From Bog-532 sp965277615 (GTDB lineage Bacteria > Actinomycetota > Actinomycetes > Streptosporangiales > Streptosporangiaceae): a DNA stretch of 64,000 nt. Position 1 is the first letter of the stretch, and every line of letters starts with the position of its first letter. The position numbers and the translations under genes were made by a program. The stretch spans positions 1,178,001-1,242,000 of the forward strand of contig CBDIDG010000006.1 of NCBI GenBank assembly GCA_965277615.1, given 5' to 3'. The notes under the pieces are model-generated. The model had not been told where the DNA came from, made no database searches, and saw nothing but the letters and a program-made list of their open reading frames with translations. Below are positions 51,603 to 60,173 of the stretch, piece after piece.

Positions 51603-52592
51603 TCAGGGCATCATCATGTCGGGGGTGAGGTTGGCTTCGGTGTTGGGGAGGCCCTGCTCCTGGGCCTTACGGTCGGCCATGGCCAGCAGGCGGCGGATGC
51701 GGCCGGCGATGGCGTCCTTGGTCAGCGGCGGGACGGCCAGCTGGCCCAGTTCTTCCAGGCTGGCCTGCCGGTTGGCGATACGCAGCTTGCCCGCCATGGT
51801 CAGGTGCTCGGGGGCCTCGTCGCCGAGGATCTCCAGCGCCCGCTCGACCCGGGCGCCGGCCGCGACCGCGGCCCGGGCGCTGCGGCGCAGGTTGGCGTCG
51901 TCGAAGTTGGCCAGCCGGTTCGCGGTGGCCCGCACCTCCCGGCGCATCCGGCGCTCTTCCCAGGCCATGACGCTGTCGTGCGCCCCCAGCCGGGTCAGCA
52001 TGGCGCTGATCGCGTCGCCGTCCCTGATCACCACCCGGTCGACGCCGCGCACCTCGCGCGCCTTGGCACCGATCTTCAGCCGGCGGGCCGCCCCGACCAG
52101 GGCCAGCGCCGCCTCGCTGCCGGGGCAGGTCACCTCGAGCGCCATCGACCGGCCCGGCTCGGTCAGCGAACCGTGGGCCAGGAACGCGCCGCGCCAGGCC
52201 GCCTCGCAGTCACAGGCGGTGCCGGACACGATCTGGCGGGGCAGGCCCCGCACCGGCCGCCCGTGACTGTCCAGCAGGCCGGTCTGGCGGGCCAGGTTGT
52301 CGCCGCCCTTGAGCACCCGCACCACGTACCGGTTGCCCTTGCGCAGCCCGCTCGGGGCCAGCACCAGCAGCTCGGAGGCGTGCCCGTAGACCTCGCCGAT
52401 GCCGGCCCGGAGCCGCCGGGCCGCCGCTCCGGTGTCGAGTTCCGCCTCGATCACGATGTGCCCCGCCGCCAGGTGCAGGCCGCCCGCGAACCGCAGCATG
52501 GCGGACACCTCGGCCTTGCGGCAGCACGGTTTGACCACCGTCACCCGGCTGAGTTCATCCTTAACTACGCCGGTCATCGCCATCGGCGCCAC
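51603..52592 (-). CDS. whiA: WhiA, sporulation/cell-division transcriptional regulator
   Basis: A 329-residue WhiA. The N-terminal part has the LAGLIDADG-homing-endonuclease-like fold without catalytic residues (about 15-190); the C-terminal helix-turn-helix covers about 270-315 (SLEELGQLAVPPLTKDAIAGRIRRLL). In Streptomyces WhiA acts with WhiB to start sporulation septation. GGGGAG upstream suits the ATG at 52583 or 52577 better than the GTG at 52592. It follows yvcK, the usual order. Confidence 0.95.
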   Translation of the reverse strand: MAPMAMTGVVKDELSRVTVVKPCCRKAEVSAMLRFAGGLHLAAGHIVIEAELDTGAAARRLRAGIGEVYGHASELLVLAPSGLRKGNRYVVRVLKGGDNLARQTGLLDSHGRPVRGLPRQIVSGTACDCEAAWRGAFLAHGSLTEPGRSMALEVTCPGSEAALALVGAARRLKIGAKAREVRGVDRVVIRDGDAISAMLTRLGAHDSVMAWEERRMRREVRATANRLANFDDANLRRSARAAVAAGARVERALEILGDEAPEHLTMAGKLRIANRQASLEELGQLAVPPLTKDAIAGRIRRLLAMADRKAQEQGLPNTEANLTPDMMMP

Positions 52593-53583
52593 TCCCCTCC
52601 CCGAAAATCTCCGCGTACGCCCTAGCCAGGAGCAACGGATCGTGCCTCGGTGTTCCGTCCGCCAGGGCTACGTCAGCCAGCACGACCCGGGCCCCCAGCA
52701 GGCCGGCCGCCTTCTCCAGGTCGGCCACGGCGTCGTCACCGTCACCACCGTGGTTCGCGGCGGCCGCGCGGTCCGCGAGCACCACGTCGAACGCCAGCCC
52801 CGGCGAGTGCCCAGCCAGTACCTCCAGGTGCTGGTGCGGCGAGAACCCGCCCGTCTCCCCCGGCTGCGGTGCCAGGTTGAGTGCCACCAGACGACGCGCC
52901 CGAGTATCCCGCAAGGCTGCGGCCAGCTCGGGCACCAGCAGGTGCGGTAGCACGCTAGTGAACCACGAGCCTGGGCCGAACACCACCCAGTCTGCCTCCA
53001 AGACGGCGGTCACGGCAGCCGGAACGGCCGGCGGGTCGTCCGGCATGAGCGATATCGACCGAACCCTCCCGGCGGTGGAGGCGCAGGCGTGCTGCCCGCG
53101 GACGCGGGAGATCTCCGCCGGCCGGTCCGGGTCGGCTCCTTCCACCTCGGCCACGATGTCCAGCGGCACCGAGGACATGGGCAGCACCCGGCCCTGGGTG
53201 CCCAGCAGCCGGCCCACCCACTCCAGCCCCGCCACCGCGTCGCCGAGCAGGTCCCACAGGGCGATGATGAGCAGGTTGCCCACCGCGTGCCCGGCCAGCT
53301 CGCCGTCGCCACCGAACCGGTGCTGGACGACCTTGCTCCAGGTGGTGCCCCAGTCGTCGTCGCCGCACAGGGCGGCCAGGGCCATCCGCAGATCGCCGGG
53401 CGGCAGCACCCCGTACTGGCGGCGCAGCGACCCGCTGGAGCCGCCGTCGTCGGCCACGGTCACGATCGCGGTCAGGTCCCCGCAGATCCGGCGCAGGGCC
53501 GACAGCGACACGGCCAGCCCGTGCCCGCCGCCCAGCGCCACCACCCGGGGCCGGGTGGTGTCCGGTTCACTCCCCGCCGTCAT
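52561..53583 (-). CDS. yvcK: YvcK/CofD-like gluconeogenesis factor
   Basis: A 340-residue protein. The nucleotide-binding opening VVALGGGHGLAVSLSALR (14-31) and VTVADDGGSSGSLRR (about 41-55) are family hallmarks. YvcK binds UDP-sugars and is needed for growth on gluconeogenic carbon and for cell-wall homeostasis. It overlaps rapZ by four bases upstream and slightly overlaps the whiA start downstream. Confidence 0.95.
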   Translation of the reverse strand: MTAGSEPDTTRPRVVALGGGHGLAVSLSALRRICGDLTAIVTVADDGGSSGSLRRQYGVLPPGDLRMALAALCGDDDWGTTWSKVVQHRFGGDGELAGHAVGNLLIIALWDLLGDAVAGLEWVGRLLGTQGRVLPMSSVPLDIVAEVEGADPDRPAEISRVRGQHACASTAGRVRSISLMPDDPPAVPAAVTAVLEADWVVFGPGSWFTSVLPHLLVPELAAALRDTRARRLVALNLAPQPGETGGFSPHQHLEVLAGHSPGLAFDVVLADRAAAANHGGDGDDAVADLEKAAGLLGARVVLADVALADGTPRHDPLLLARAYAEIFGEGSGADGDDRRS

Positions 53584-54479
53584 TCGCGACCGAGGTCGCG
53601 GTGGGTGACCTGGACGTCCGTCCCGGCTTCGGCCAGCTTCCCGGCCAGGAACTCGGTGATGGCCACGCTGCGGTGCTTGCCGCCGGTGCAGCCCACGGCC
53701 AGCGTCACGAAGTGCTTGCCCTCGCGCTCGTCACCGGCCAGCATCACCTGCAGCGCCTCCAGGTAGGCCCGCAGGAAGTCCTGCGCGCCGGGGCGGCTCA
53801 GCACGTAATCGCGGACCGGCGCGTCCTGCCCGGTCATCGGGGCCAGCTCGGGGATCCAGTGCGGGTTGGGCAGAAACCGGCAGTCGACCACAAGGTCGGC
53901 GTCGACCGGCAGCCCGTACTTGTAGCCGAACGACATGATGCTGACCCGCGGTCCGGCGGCCGACTTGGCGCCGAAGTGGTCCCGCATCCGGGCCCGCAGC
54001 TCGTGCACGTTGAGCGCGGAGGTGTCGAGCACCAGGTCCGCGACCCCGCGGACGTCGCGCAGCAGGTTGCGTTCGGCGCCGATGCCGTCCACCACCCGGC
54101 CGTTGTCCTGCAGCGGGTGCGGCCGCCGTACGCTGTCAAACCGGCGGACCAGGGTCTCGTCGGAGGCTTCCAGGAACACGATGCGCGGCGCGACCTTGCG
54201 GGCACTGAGCCCGTCAATGGCGGACGACAAATCGGTGGTGAAGGCCCGGCTGCGCACGTCCACCACGGCGGCGATCTTCGGCACCGCGCCCTGGGAACGC
54301 TCGGCCAGGTCCACCATGGTGGGCAGCAGCCCGGGGGGCAGGTTGTCGACCACGAACCAGCCCAGGTCCTCCAGCGACTTGGCCGCCGTGCTGCGGCCCG
54401 CACCGGACATGCCGGTGATGACCACGATGTCCGGGCCGTTCTGCTCTTCGGCCTGGCCGTGCTCGCGCAACTGGCTCAC
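53580..54479 (-). CDS. rapZ: RapZ/YvcJ nucleotide-binding protein
   Basis: A 299-residue P-loop protein. Walker A is GMSGAGRST (23-31), followed by LEDLGWFVVDNLPP, and the C-terminal domain has SFGYKYGLPVDADLVVDCRFLPNP and GCTGGKHRSV. In E. coli RapZ directs small-RNA decay for aminosugar synthesis; in Gram-positives the role is less clear. GTG start overlapping the uvrC stop. Part of the conserved run uvrC-rapZ-yvcK-whiA. Confidence 0.95.
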   Translation of the reverse strand: MSQLREHGQAEEQNGPDIVVITGMSGAGRSTAAKSLEDLGWFVVDNLPPGLLPTMVDLAERSQGAVPKIAAVVDVRSRAFTTDLSSAIDGLSARKVAPRIVFLEASDETLVRRFDSVRRPHPLQDNGRVVDGIGAERNLLRDVRGVADLVLDTSALNVHELRARMRDHFGAKSAAGPRVSIMSFGYKYGLPVDADLVVDCRFLPNPHWIPELAPMTGQDAPVRDYVLSRPGAQDFLRAYLEALQVMLAGDEREGKHFVTLAVGCTGGKHRSVAITEFLAGKLAEAGTDVQVTHRDLGRE

Positions 54480-56542
54480 CGGTCCTCCTCCGGCTTAGCC
54501 GTATCGCTGGTGGTGGTGCTGCTGGTGCTGCTGGTGTTGGTGCTGGTGTCCCGGTGCAGGGCGGCCACGATCGTCTCGGCCAGCCGGGGCCCGATGCCGC
54601 GAACCTCGGCGATCTCGTCCGGGCTGGCCGCGGTCAGCTTGCGCACCGAGCCGAACTGCTTGAGCAGGGCGGCCCGCCGGGCCGGGCCCAGCCCGGCGAT
54701 GTCCTCTAGCGCGCTGGAGGTGAAGCCCTGGGACCGCTTCTGCCGGTGGTAGGTGATGGCGAACCGGTGCGCCTCGTCCCGGACCCGCTGCAGCAGGTAC
54801 AGGCCTTCGCTGCTGCGCGGCATGATGACCGGGAACTCCTCGCCCGGCACCCACACCTCTTCCAGCCGCTTGGCCAGCCCGCACACGGCGATGTCGTCGA
54901 TGCCGAGGTCGTTCAGAGCCCGCCAGGCCGCGTCGGCCTGACCCGGGCCGCCGTCCACGACCAGCAGGTTGGGCGGGTAGGCGAACTTGCGCTGCCGCAT
55001 GGCCGCGTCCCGCTCGGCTTCGGTCAGCTCGGTCCGCTGGCCCTCGCCCGGCCCTTCACCCGGCTCGGACGCCTCCGGGTCGCCGAGCACGTCGAGCTCG
55101 CCGGTCTCCTCACGTTCTTCCAGGTAGCGGCGGAACCGGCGGGTGATCACCTCGTAGATCGAGGAGATGTCGTCGGTGCCGTCGTGACCCTTGATGCTGA
55201 ACCGGCGGTACTCGCTCTTGCGCGGCAGGCCGTCCTCGAACACGACCATGGACGCGACCACGTTGGTGCCCATCAGGTTGGACACGTCGTAGCACTCGAT
55301 CCGCAGCGGCGCGTCGTCCAGGCCGAGCGCCTCCTGGATCTCGTTCATGGCCTGGCTGCGGGTGGTCAGGTCGCTGGCCCGCCGGGTCTTGTGCAGCGTC
55401 AGCGACTGCCCCGCGTTGCGGGCCACGGTCTCCAGCAGGGCCCGCTTGTCGCCGCGCCGTGGCACCCGCAGGCTGACCGGGCCGCCACGCCGCTCGGCCA
55501 GCCAGCGGGTCACGGTGTCCGCGTCCGGCGGCAGCTCCGGCACCAGCACCTCGCGTGGCACCCCGCTGCCGGGAGCGCCCGGGCCGGTGTCGGTGACGTT
55601 GACCGACGTGTCCCCGTACACCTGGCCCAGGAAGTTCTCGACCAGCTCCCCCGTGGTCACGTCGTCCACTTTTTCCACGACCCAGCCACGCTGACCCCGG
55701 ACCCGGCCGTCCCGCACGTAGAAGATCTGGACCGCCGCCTCGAGCGGGTCCTCGGCCAGCGCGATCACGTCGCAGTCGGTGCCGTCGCCCAGCACGACCG
55801 CTTGCTTCTCCAGGGCCCGTTCCAGGGCGCGGATGTCGTCGCGCAGCCGGGCCGCGCGCTCGAACTCCTCGGCCGCCGCGGCCTGGCGCATGTCGGCCTC
55901 GATGCGGCGGATGAACCGGGCCGTCTGCCCGGCCATGAAGTCACAGAAGTCCTCGGCCAGCTCGCGATGCTCCTGCTCGCTGACCCGCCCCACGCAGGGC
56001 GCCGAGCACTTGCCGATGTACCCGAGCAGGCAGGGGCGCCCGATCTGGCCGGACCGCTTGAACACCCCGGCCGAGCAGGTACGGACCGGGAACACCCGCA
56101 GCAAGGTGTCCACGGTGTCGCGGATGGCCCAGGCGTGCGAGTACGGCCCGAAGTAGCGCGTGCCCTTGCGCTTGGCCCCGCGCATCACCGTCACGCGCGG
56201 GTACTGCTCGCTCATCGTCACCGCGAGGAACGGGTAGCTCTTGTCATCCCGGTACTTGATGTTGAACCGGGGGTCGAACTCCTTGATCCAGGAGTACTCG
56301 AGCTGGAGCGCCTCGACCTCGGTGCCGACCACCGTCCAGTCCACCGAGGACGCCGACGTCACCATCAGCTGGGTGCGCGGATGCAGGCTCACAAAATCCG
56401 CGAAGTAGGAGTTCAGCCGCTGCCGCAGGGACTTGGCCTTCCCTACGTAAATCACCCGGCCACGCCCGTCGCGGAACCTGTACACCCCAGGTGATTCGGG
56501 GATGGAACCCGGGGCCGGCCGGTACGTTGCCGGATCTGCCAC
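54476..56542 (-). CDS. uvrC: Excinuclease ABC subunit C (UvrC)
   Basis: A 688-residue nuclease of nucleotide excision repair. GIY-YIG domain at about 15-95 (GVYRFRDGRGRVIYVGKAKSLRQRL), Cys-rich SAPCVGRVSEQEHRE near 185, UvrB-binding UVR motif near 215-250, RNase H-like domain with IECYDVSNLMG near 410 and DGGPGQADAA near 530, and a C-terminal helix-hairpin-helix (about 610-660). The last 25 residues are a Ser/Thr repeat coded by GGTGCTGCT-like repeats (about 54505-54550). Confidence 0.96.
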   Translation of the reverse strand: MADPATYRPAPGSIPESPGVYRFRDGRGRVIYVGKAKSLRQRLNSYFADFVSLHPRTQLMVTSASSVDWTVVGTEVEALQLEYSWIKEFDPRFNIKYRDDKSYPFLAVTMSEQYPRVTVMRGAKRKGTRYFGPYSHAWAIRDTVDTLLRVFPVRTCSAGVFKRSGQIGRPCLLGYIGKCSAPCVGRVSEQEHRELAEDFCDFMAGQTARFIRRIEADMRQAAAAEEFERAARLRDDIRALERALEKQAVVLGDGTDCDVIALAEDPLEAAVQIFYVRDGRVRGQRGWVVEKVDDVTTGELVENFLGQVYGDTSVNVTDTGPGAPGSGVPREVLVPELPPDADTVTRWLAERRGGPVSLRVPRRGDKRALLETVARNAGQSLTLHKTRRASDLTTRSQAMNEIQEALGLDDAPLRIECYDVSNLMGTNVVASMVVFEDGLPRKSEYRRFSIKGHDGTDDISSIYEVITRRFRRYLEEREETGELDVLGDPEASEPGEGPGEGQRTELTEAERDAAMRQRKFAYPPNLLVVDGGPGQADAAWRALNDLGIDDIAVCGLAKRLEEVWVPGEEFPVIMPRSSEGLYLLQRVRDEAHRFAITYHRQKRSQGFTSSALEDIAGLGPARRAALLKQFGSVRKLTAASPDEIAEVRGIGPRLAETIVAALHRDTSTNTSSTSSTTTSDTAKPEEDR

Positions 56543-56582
56543 GCAGTTACTCTACGGCCGCCCGGTGACGTTCGGGGCCGCG

Positions 56583-57311
56583 TCAGCCCGTGGCCAGGGT
56601 CAGGCCGCCGGAGACATCGAGCACGGTGCCGGTGACGAAGCCGTTGCCGGCCAGGTAGAGGATGGCGCCGGCGACGTCCTCGGGGTGACCGATCCGGCCC
56701 ACCGGGGTCCCGGCGGCGTAGCTCTCGAACAGGGCGGCGCGCTGATCGGCGGGCATGGCTTCCCACCAGGGAGTCTCGATAACGCCAGGTGAGACCGAGT
56801 TGACCCGGACCGGGGCCAGCTCAGCCGCCAGCGGGGGCACCAGGGCCTCGATCGCGCCGTTGGCGGCGGCCAGGCCGGCCGTGCCCGGGCTGGCCGAGCG
56901 GGCCGAGGCCGCGCTCAGGAACGTGACCGAAGCGTGCTGGCTCAGGTGCGGCGCGGCGGCCTGGACCACCCGCACGTGGGCGAAGAACTTGCCGTCGAAC
57001 GCCGTGCGCAGGTCTTTCTCGTCCAGGCTGACCAGCGGCCCGAGGGCCACCGCGCCGGGGCTGAGCGCCAGCACCAGGTGATCAACGGTCTCCCCGGCGC
57101 TGAAGAACACCGCCACCGCCTCGGGGTCGGTGGCGTCCAGGGTCCGGGTCTGCACCGGCAGGCCGATCCGGCGGGCCGCCGCGTCCAGCCGTTCGGAGGA
57201 CCGGCCGGTGATCACCACTTCGGCGCCCGCCGCCGCGAACGCGCCCGCCGTCGCCTCGCCGATGCCGTGGCTGCCGCCCATGACGTACACGTGCTGTCCC
57301 TGGAAGGACAT
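56583..57311 (-). CDS. SDR-family protein lacking the catalytic Tyr-x3-Lys
   Basis: A 242-residue short-chain dehydrogenase fold. The cofactor loop is MGGSHGIGEATAGAF (11-25). In the place of the catalytic YxxxK the sequence reads GLAAANGAIEAL (about 149-160), so both Tyr and Lys are missing; the serine strand FLSAASARS is kept. It may bind a nucleotide without being a normal reductase. It is divergent from a TetR gene and two operators lie between them, so it is the likely target of that regulator. GGAGGCGGG precedes the ATG. Confidence 0.85.
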   Translation of the reverse strand: MSFQGQHVYVMGGSHGIGEATAGAFAAAGAEVVITGRSSERLDAAARRIGLPVQTRTLDATDPEAVAVFFSAGETVDHLVLALSPGAVALGPLVSLDEKDLRTAFDGKFFAHVRVVQAAAPHLSQHASVTFLSAASARSASPGTAGLAAANGAIEALVPPLAAELAPVRVNSVSPGVIETPWWEAMPADQRAALFESYAAGTPVGRIGHPEDVAGAILYLAGNGFVTGTVLDVSGGLTLATG

Positions 57312-57344
57312 GTCCCGCCTCCATGATCAAAGTTGTGGCTTTAT

Positions 57345-57361
57345 CGAGACCATCAGTCTCG
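57345..57361. promoter_or_regulatory. TetR operator O1
   Basis: Palindrome CGAGAC-N5-GTCTCG, 17 bases, on the SDR side of the divergent region. It shares its arms and spacer length with O2. Confidence 0.8.
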
Positions 57362-57373
57362 ACAACATCTTAT

Positions 57374-57390
57374 CGAGACTCCGAGTCTCG
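57374..57390. promoter_or_regulatory. TetR operator O2
   Basis: Palindrome CGAGAC-N5-GTCTCG, centre 29 bases from that of O1 and directly before the TATGCT -10 box (57400-57405) of the TetR gene. Binding here would block the regulator's own promoter. Confidence 0.8.
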
Positions 57391-57399
57391 TCAAACTGT

Positions 57400-57414
57400 T
57401 ATGCTGCCGGCATG
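57400..57414 (+). promoter_or_regulatory. Leaderless-type promoter of the TetR gene
   Basis: TATGCT at 57400-57405 lies six bases before the ATG at 57412-57414, with no ribosome binding site. Confidence 0.6.
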
Positions 57415-58026
57415 ACCAGCGACGCCGCGAACCGCCCGCACACCGGGCGGCGGCGGAACGAGGCCGCCCGCGTGGCGATCCTGGACGCGACGGTGGACCT
57501 GCTGCGGTCGGGCGGGCTGAATGCGCTGACCATCGAGGCGGTGGCCCAGGCGGCTGGGGTGGGCCGCCAGACGATCTACCGCTGGTGGCCGTCCAAGGGC
57601 GCGATGCTGGCCGAGGCCATGGGCCTGCAGGCGGCCTCGGTCGTGCCGCCGCATGACTCCGGATCGTTCGAGACCGACCTGACCCGCTTCTGGGTTGACA
57701 GCTTCCGCAGCCTGCGCGATCCCGGGCTCAGGCGGGGGCTGCAGGACTTGGCCGCCGCGGCCCAGCACGACGAGCACGTGGCCGAGGCGCTGGCCGGGTT
57801 CACCGCCCAGCGCCGGGACGCGCTGCGGGCCGTCCTGCAGCGCGGGGTGGACCAGGGGCGCCTGTCCCCCGCCGCCGACCTGGACATCCTGGTCGACCTG
57901 GCCTACGGCTTCCTCTGGTACCGCCTCCTGGTCGGCCACCGCCCCCTGAACGAGCAAGCCGCCCATGATCTAACCGAGAACATCATCGCCGCCGGATCCC
58001 GGACGGATCCCGGCGAGGCGGTCTAA
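57412..58026 (+). CDS. TetR/AcrR-family regulator
   Basis: A 204-residue repressor. The helix-turn-helix covers about 20-66 (AILDATVDLLRSGGLNALTIEAVAQAAGVGRQTIYRWWPSKGAML) and the ligand domain the rest, including a C-terminal helix typical of the TetR_C group. Two identical-arm operators in front of it make autoregulation and control of the divergent SDR gene likely. The ligand is unknown. Confidence 0.93.
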   Translation: MTSDAANRPHTGRRRNEAARVAILDATVDLLRSGGLNALTIEAVAQAAGVGRQTIYRWWPSKGAMLAEAMGLQAASVVPPHDSGSFETDLTRFWVDSFRSLRDPGLRRGLQDLAAAAQHDEHVAEALAGFTAQRRDALRAVLQRGVDQGRLSPAADLDILVDLAYGFLWYRLLVGHRPLNEQAAHDLTENIIAAGSRTDPGEAV

Positions 58027-58052
58027 CCGGTTAGCGAGTCCCGGGCCCGCCG

Positions 58053-58778
58053 TTAGGGGGCGAACGAGAATCGCTCGTCGCGGACGGCGGCGCGCAGGGC
58101 GGCGGACGCGTCGGTGCGGACCGCGTCGCCGTGACCGAAGCAGGCGGTGTCCATGTCCAGGTCGGCCAGGGCGCGGAACGTCGCGATGGCCTGCTCCCGG
58201 TCCACGTTGAACGGGCCCAGGATGACCTGGCCGGCCCGGTTCGTGGCCACGCTGTCGCCGGTGAACAGCAGCCGCTGGGCCGGGATGTGGATGGCGATGC
58301 TGCCGTCGGTGTGACCCGGGGCCCCGATTACCGCGGCCCCGCCGCCCAGGTCGATGAGGTCCCCACTGACCAGTTCCTGGTCGACCCGGCACGCCGGCGC
58401 CGGCGGCAGGCCACTGGCGGCCGCCCCGATCTGCTGGTACAGCGCCCGCTCTTGCGGGGTAACGGCCGGCCGCGGCCCGGGCATCTCACCCCGGATGACC
58501 GGCGCGTCGGCCCGGTGAGCCAGCACCCGGGCGCCACTGCGGGCGGCCAGGTCCGCGGCCGAGCCCACGTGGTCCTCGTGGAAGTGGGTCAAGATGATCT
58601 GCCGCAGGCCGGACAGGCTCAGCCCCAGCTGGCCGACCGCGCCCGCGATCGCGTCGGCCTGCCCCGGCGGGCCAGCGTCGATCAAGGTCAGCGAGTCCGT
58701 GTCCCGCCACAGGTAGGCCTGCCCGACCACGAACCGGAACTGGTACAGCAGCCCCGGCAGTACTTCCGTCACGTCCAT
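58053..58778 (-). CDS. Metallo-beta-lactamase-fold hydrolase
   Basis: A 241-residue protein with the metal-binding THFHEDHVGSA motif near 65-75 and later ligands GAPGHTDGSIAIH (near 156) and GHGD near 219. It resembles glyoxalase-II-like hydrolases; the substrate is unknown. The start ATG at 58778 is chosen because TACGCT lies six bases upstream on the minus strand; the in-frame extension to 58808 has no family likeness. Confidence 0.88.
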   Translation of the reverse strand: MDVTEVLPGLLYQFRFVVGQAYLWRDTDSLTLIDAGPPGQADAIAGAVGQLGLSLSGLRQIILTHFHEDHVGSAADLAARSGARVLAHRADAPVIRGEMPGPRPAVTPQERALYQQIGAAASGLPPAPACRVDQELVSGDLIDLGGGAAVIGAPGHTDGSIAIHIPAQRLLFTGDSVATNRAGQVILGPFNVDREQAIATFRALADLDMDTACFGHGDAVRTDASAALRAAVRDERFSFAP

Positions 58779-58790
58779 GTCGTGAGCGTA
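58779..58790 (-). promoter_or_regulatory. Leaderless-type promoter of the metallo-hydrolase gene
   Basis: On the minus strand TACGCT (complement of 58785-58790) is followed after six bases by the ATG at 58778. No purine-rich site is present. Confidence 0.55.
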
Positions 58791-58839
58791 GGGGCGGTGG
58801 CACCGCACCCCGCCGATAATCGCCTCACAGCAGATCGTT

Positions 58840-59628
58840 TCAGCTCGCGGCGTACGCGGCGAACCCGGAGGTCTGCCAGCGGGCCCCGTCCGGGGCGATG
58901 GCCAGCGCCTCGTAGCCGTCCAGGGTTTCCACCCACTCGCGGGCGGCCGGCCCCATCGCGAAGGCGGCGGTGGCGTAGGCGTCGGCGCTGGTCACCCGGG
59001 GACCGGCCACGGTCACGCTGGCCAGCTCGGCCGCGGGCCGGCCGGTGTGCGGGTTGATGATGTGCGCACCCCGTTCGGCGGTGCCCGAGGTGGCCACGGC
59101 GAAGTCGCGCCCGGCCACCACGGCGGCCAGCGCGCCGGGCCGGAGCGGGTCCGCGATCCCGATGCGCCAGGGCCGGCCGGGCTCCGGCTCGCCGGCGCAC
59201 TGCACGTCGCCGGCGCCGTTGACGCTGACGCTGGGCTGCCCCACTGCGGTCAGCATGGCCGCGGCGTGCTCGACCGACCAGCCCTTGACGAACCCGGACG
59301 GGTCGAACCGGCCTGCGGGCCGGTCGGTGAAATAGCCGCCGGAAAGCTCGCTCAGCACCGCGCACTGCGCGATCACCTCGGCCAGTTCCGGCGCACAGTC
59401 GGCCAGCCCGGCCTCACCGCGGCCGAACCGGCTCACGTCGCTGTCCTCGCGGTAGGTCGAGAACACCTCGTCGACCCAGTGCAGCCAGCGCAGCACGGCG
59501 GGCAGCACCGGCGCGGCCTCGGCGGGCACGTCGAACGAGAACACCGTGCCCATGACCGGCTCGGCGTGCCGCAGCCGTTGTCCCGCCGCCACGGCCACCT
59601 CCGCTCGTCCTGGCGCCTTTACCGGCAT
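58840..59628 (-). CDS. apbE: FAD:protein FMN transferase (ApbE)
   Basis: A 262-residue flavin transferase that attaches FMN covalently to a Ser/Thr of target proteins. It has MGTVFSFDV near 26, FDPSGFVKGWSVEHAA near 110, NGAGDV near 138, GAHIINPHTGRP near 187 and the Mg2+ site TSADAYATAAFAMG near 215. Its likely substrate is the FMN-binding protein encoded directly upstream; the two genes share one base (TGATG). The open frame continues upstream only as a shadow of that gene. Confidence 0.93.
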   Translation of the reverse strand: MPVKAPGRAEVAVAAGQRLRHAEPVMGTVFSFDVPAEAAPVLPAVLRWLHWVDEVFSTYREDSDVSRFGRGEAGLADCAPELAEVIAQCAVLSELSGGYFTDRPAGRFDPSGFVKGWSVEHAAAMLTAVGQPSVSVNGAGDVQCAGEPEPGRPWRIGIADPLRPGALAAVVAGRDFAVATSGTAERGAHIINPHTGRPAAELASVTVAGPRVTSADAYATAAFAMGPAAREWVETLDGYEALAIAPDGARWQTSGFAAYAAS

Positions 59629-60149
59629 CAGGCCTTGTCCAACGCGCTCTGCAGCGACTTTATGTACCCGGCGCTGGTGTAGCTGGCCCCGGACACCGCG
59701 TCGATCTTCGCACTCTGCGCGGTCAGCGTCTCGGCGGTGAGCTTGGGCAGCGCGTTGCCGTCGATCTGCTGGCTGTTCGCACCGTCGTCGGTGTGCTGCA
59801 GCACGGTGACCTTGGTGATCTTGCCCCCGCTGAGCGTGATCGCCACCTGGGACGGCCCGTAGGGCCCGTTGACCACCTCGCCGGTGACAACCTTGCCGCC
59901 CGCCGAGGTGCCGCCGGCGGCGCCGCCCGCGACCGGCGGCGAGGCCGAGGGCGCCGCCCCGGAACCGGCCATACTGCCGCCCCCGGATCCGCCGGACGAA
60001 CCGTTTCCGGCCGCGCCCGCCGATGATTTTGAACTGGTCCCCGCCGCGCTGACTCCCGCCGACGCGGGGGTCGCGGTGTGCGAGCGGAACGACAACAGCA
60101 GGATCAGGCCGGCCACGGTACTGCCGAAAGCCAGAACTGCCCGGCGCAT
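59628..60149 (-). CDS. Exported FMN-binding domain protein
   Basis: A 173-residue protein with an N-terminal signal or anchor helix (AVLAFGSTVAGLILLLSF, 4-21), a long Gly/Ser/Ala-rich linker (27-83) and an FMN_bind domain (about 84-173). The flavinylation motif is the DAVSGASYTS stretch near 150-159, in which a Ser or Thr would receive FMN from ApbE. It would carry electrons outside the membrane, fed by the ferric-reductase-like protein encoded before it. Confidence 0.9.
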   Translation of the reverse strand: MRRAVLAFGSTVAGLILLLSFRSHTATPASAGVSAAGTSSKSSAGAAGNGSSGGSGGGSMAGSGAAPSASPPVAGGAAGGTSAGGKVVTGEVVNGPYGPSQVAITLSGGKITKVTVLQHTDDGANSQQIDGNALPKLTAETLTAQSAKIDAVSGASYTSAGYIKSLQSALDKA

Positions 60150-60173
60150 GGGCTCTCCGATCGGTGGTGGGGC

